From Oscillospiraceae bacterium (GTDB lineage: Bacteria; Bacillota; Clostridia; Oscillospirales; Oscillospiraceae): DNA of 64,000 nucleotides. The notes below the pieces were generated by a model, which was not told the DNA's origin, ran no database searches, and was given only the letters and a program-made list of their open reading frames with translations. The stretch is taken from contig JAHHSI010000009.1 of assembly GCA_020025275.1 (NCBI GenBank), positions 31,509 through 95,508 on the forward strand, in the 5' to 3' direction. The position numbers and the translations under genes were made by a program. Below, in pieces: positions 62,064 through 64,000 of this stretch (position 1 is its first letter; each line of letters starts with the position of its first letter).

Positions 62064-63020
62064 ATGAAAGATTTGTCTGAGAAACTTCTGCTGCCTTACA
62101 TTCATCAACTTGGCATGAATCTGTCAGACCAATTTTTTTATCGAAACTTTGGAAATACCTTCTGTTGCGATCCTGCCGTTGGGAATGGTTTTTGTTGGGA
62201 TTTTTCCAGTGGCGATCGATTTTCTGTGTCTGTCTATGATTATAAAATGAACCGGGATATGGCTCCGGAATATCAGCATCCGGAGTTTTTTACGATTGGA
62301 CTATCAAATGACCATACGGCTAAGTACATTTTAGGTTCTACATCAAAAGATAAAATTATCAGCTACTCTATGCCAGAAGGATCCTTTTCAGGAATCTTCC
62401 CCAACGGCACCCATGTAAAAAATGCTTCGCTTTCATTTTCATCTGATTTTCTGAAAGAACAGACAAAAAAATATCATTTGGATCACGAAGATTTTTTACA
62501 TATCTGTTTTTCACACAAGCAAAGCTATTCAAGCCCTGATGCGGAGCTTGTATTAAAACAAATCTTCTCCGCTCATCCCGCACCTCGTCATGCAGATATG
62601 TACTATGAGGCAAAAATCATGGAATTGTTTTCTGTCCTTCTGCAATGGAATGAAAAAAATGAGTTGTACGCTGTCGACGGCATACCGGAAGACGACCTTG
62701 CTGCAATCCACGAGGTCATATCCTATATGAATAAACATTTCAAAGACTCCATCAATATTAGCGATATTGAAAAAATTGCGTACATGGGGAAAAATAAGCT
62801 TTCTCATCTTTTTAAATTGGCAAAAGGTGTTTCCATTAGTGAATATCTGCGAAGGATCAGGATGGATAAAGCGAAAGAACTTCTGATAAAAACCACGATT
62901 CCTATTAACTTGGTTGCACAAGAAGTTGGCTATCAGAATCAGGGAAGTTTTGCAGAACGTTTTCGTATGGAAACAGGTATGACACCATCTGACTATAGAA
63001 ATCATTCTATGTTCAAATAA
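62064..63020 (+). CDS. AraC family regulator
   Basis: 318 residues. The C-terminal domain (about 217-313) has two helix-turn-helix units: INISDIEKIAYMGKNKLSHL and LVAQEVGYQNQGSFAERFR, and the closing GMTPSDYR. The N-terminal ligand domain includes FGNTFCCDPAVGNGFCWDF. Such regulators (YbtA-like) often activate siderophore-uptake genes in response to the chelate. AAGGAGG precedes the ATG. It is divergent from ABC pair 3, which it most likely activates. Confidence 0.88.
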   Translation: MKDLSEKLLLPYIHQLGMNLSDQFFYRNFGNTFCCDPAVGNGFCWDFSSGDRFSVSVYDYKMNRDMAPEYQHPEFFTIGLSNDHTAKYILGSTSKDKIISYSMPEGSFSGIFPNGTHVKNASLSFSSDFLKEQTKKYHLDHEDFLHICFSHKQSYSSPDAELVLKQIFSAHPAPRHADMYYEAKIMELFSVLLQWNEKNELYAVDGIPEDDLAAIHEVISYMNKHFKDSINISDIEKIAYMGKNKLSHLFKLAKGVSISEYLRRIRMDKAKELLIKTTIPINLVAQEVGYQNQGSFAERFRMETGMTPSDYRNHSMFK

Positions 63021-63080
63021 GAAAGATCCACCGGCCTATCCGTTGGTTTGTAAGCGCAAAAACTGGCAGCGCATAAAATT

Positions 63081-63107
63081 GACCCGACACCAGTGCGGTG
63101 TCGGGTC
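63081..63107. repeat. Inverted repeat after the AraC gene
   Basis: GACCCGACACC (63081-63091) with 63097-63107, 11-bp perfect arms. No T-run follows on the plus strand; possibly a weak terminator. Confidence 0.55.
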
Positions 63108-63116
63108 GTGTTGGAT

Positions 63117-63142
63117 AAAACCGCCTATTTAGGCGGTTTTTC
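63117..63142 (+). terminator. Terminator after the AraC gene
   Basis: AAAACCGCCT (63117-63126) with AGGCGGTTTT (63131-63140), then T. Confidence 0.85.
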
Positions 63143-63151
63143 AAAGAAAGT

Positions 63152-63196
63152 TGGTCCGAGTGGGGAGACTCGAACTCCCGGCATCCTGCTCCCAAA
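63152..63196 (-). pseudogene. 3' fragment of tRNA-Pro(TGG)
   Basis: On the minus strand the 45 nt run from the anticodon loop (TTTGGGA) through the 3' anticodon-stem strand (GCAGG), the variable loop, the T arm (GGGAG-TTCGAGT-CTCCC) and acceptor strand (CACTCGG, A, CCA). The 5' half, including the D arm and the other strand of both stems, is missing, so it cannot be functional. A tRNA 3' fragment of this size is the usual mark of integrase-mediated insertion at a tRNA. Confidence 0.82.
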
Positions 63197-63499
63197 CGCG
63201 TGTCTGAATGTTCTTCGGGTACTTTCCTGCACTGTTGTACGCTGTTTTCTAGGGTGCCGCTTCCTGTTTTGCACTGCCTTGTCCTGATTTGTTCAGTCGG
63301 TGCTTTCGTATTATGGGATTTGTGTGGGATGAAATTCTGTATATTAAAAGATGTTCAGCACAGAATTGAAAGGAAATCGAAACGGACAGAGGAGCGGTTG
63401 CAGATTTTGCAACCGTTCCTCTGCTTGTCTTTTCGCAAAATTTATGTCGCCATAAACAAAGAAAAATCCTTGAACAAGCAGAGAATTCTTTCTGCCAAT

Positions 63500-64000
63500 T
63501 TATTGTGAGATTACTCGCACAGTCTTCCCCGAGAATGCCACACCATATTTCAAGATTTTCTCCACACCCATTGCCTTCAAATCCACTTCATAGGCACGGT
63601 CGTTGATCTGCTCCAGAGCAGTTTCTGCCAGCTTTTCAAGCTGTGCCTCGCTGCAATTCTTCCCCGCTTTCAGTTCCACCAGAATCCCCGGCAGCTTTTT
63701 ATCCAGTGGTATCATCTGAATATCAAACCGACCGTTTCCGGCTTCTCGGTTGGAGGTGATGCGGTAACGGTTATCCAGCATGGCACAAAGCCCCAGAACC
63801 AGACCGTGATAGAAGGTTTCGTTTGCGGCATCGTGGAAGCTGATGGTCTGCATCAAGAACTGTTCCAGCCGCTGCTGCAAGGCAGGAATATCCTGCAAAT
63901 AGATGGCTTCCTGTACGGCAATCGCAGAGGAGGACGGAAGGACCGATTCCATCTGTGCCAGAATCTCCTTGCTGTATACAAAGGAAATTTCCTTGTTGGG
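63500..64000 (-). CDS. PD-(D/E)XK nuclease domain protein (partial)
   Basis: C-terminal part of an AAA-ATPase-like/PD-(D/E)XK protein; about 166 residues visible, the N-terminus is beyond the right edge (the frame stays open to 64000, starting PNKEISFVYSKEILAQ). The nuclease core has GNGRFDIQMIPL and GILVELKAGKNCS (D...E-x-K), then a helix AQLEKLAETALEQI. These proteins are common accessory genes of gut bacteria with unclear roles. It lies beside the tRNA-Pro fragment. Confidence 0.8.
   Translation of the reverse strand, partial: PNKEISFVYSKEILAQMESVLPSSSAIAVQEAIYLQDIPALQQRLEQFLMQTISFHDAANETFYHGLVLGLCAMLDNRYRITSNREAGNGRFDIQMIPLDKKLPGILVELKAGKNCSEAQLEKLAETALEQINDRAYEVDLKAMGVEKILKYGVAFSGKTVRVISQ

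Noticed and set aside
63013..63195. 60-residue minus-strand frame over the tRNA-Pro fragment
   Set aside because: It reads through tRNA sequence, a known source of false small proteins.
1..64000. CRISPR array or prophage
   Set aside because: No regularly spaced repeats, cas genes, capsid, terminase or integrase genes were seen.

Overview
The window looks like chromosome of a Gram-positive, anaerobic gut-type clostridium, probably Oscillospiraceae-like. The evidence is strong AGGAGG ribosome sites, lipobox lipoproteins, Rho-independent terminators between most genes, a LexA/YolD-type Y-polymerase operon, ECF transporters, and a GC-rich base composition that drops clearly only from about 55.5 kb onward. 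No rRNA, CRISPR array, intact insertion sequence or phage module was found.

Layout. 0-4.1 kb: a phosphonate-type ABC importer (phnD-phnC-phnE-phnE, last gene cut by the window edge) led by an RpiR-type regulator. 4.4-17.8 kb: mostly single genes (NhaC antiporter, hotdog thioesterase, frameshifted MATE pump, ABC-F protein, cupin, YhaM-like HD protein, DUF898, GltS glutamate symporter, Cys-rich protein), then a methyltransferase and an ATC-hydrolase-like gene. 18.2-20.6 kb: SOS-controlled Y-family polymerase plus YolD, with tiny divergent ORFs. 20.8-31.3 kb: two pairs of fused permease/ATPase half-transporters, each with its own TetR regulator. 32.4-37.9 kb: a cobalamin riboswitch heading a Nik/Opp-type ABC importer. 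40.1-43.7 kb: TetR, a single-chain EcfA-EcfA'-EcfT fusion and an MptD-type S component. 44.2-47.1 kb: DUF2871 and a UvrA-like protein without the UvrB-binding insert. 47.8-55.1 kb: a PucR-led operon of an OPT transporter, DUF917, DUF1177, AroM and an M29-type aminopeptidase. 55.5-63.0 kb: an AT-richer operon with a third half-transporter pair plus a separate S, T and AA' ECF set, divergent from an AraC regulator. 63.15 kb: a 45-nt 3' fragment of tRNA-Pro, then part of a PD-(D/E)XK protein.

The most striking theme is a distributed uptake regulon. Five transcription units (methyltransferase/ATC hydrolase, half-transporter pairs 1, 2 and 3, and the fused ECF transporter) each carry one 16-bp operator, GTTAGC-N4-GCTAAC or a near match, just upstream. 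The three TetR genes share a second operator type, tandem 13-mers ATARY-N3-RYTAT laid over consensus promoters. The half-transporters resemble the IrtAB/YbtPQ class, and the S components are of the MptD type. I infer a metal-responsive metallophore, haem or other chelate uptake network built from interchangeable ABC-pair and ECF modules. Substrate and master regulator are not visible in the window.
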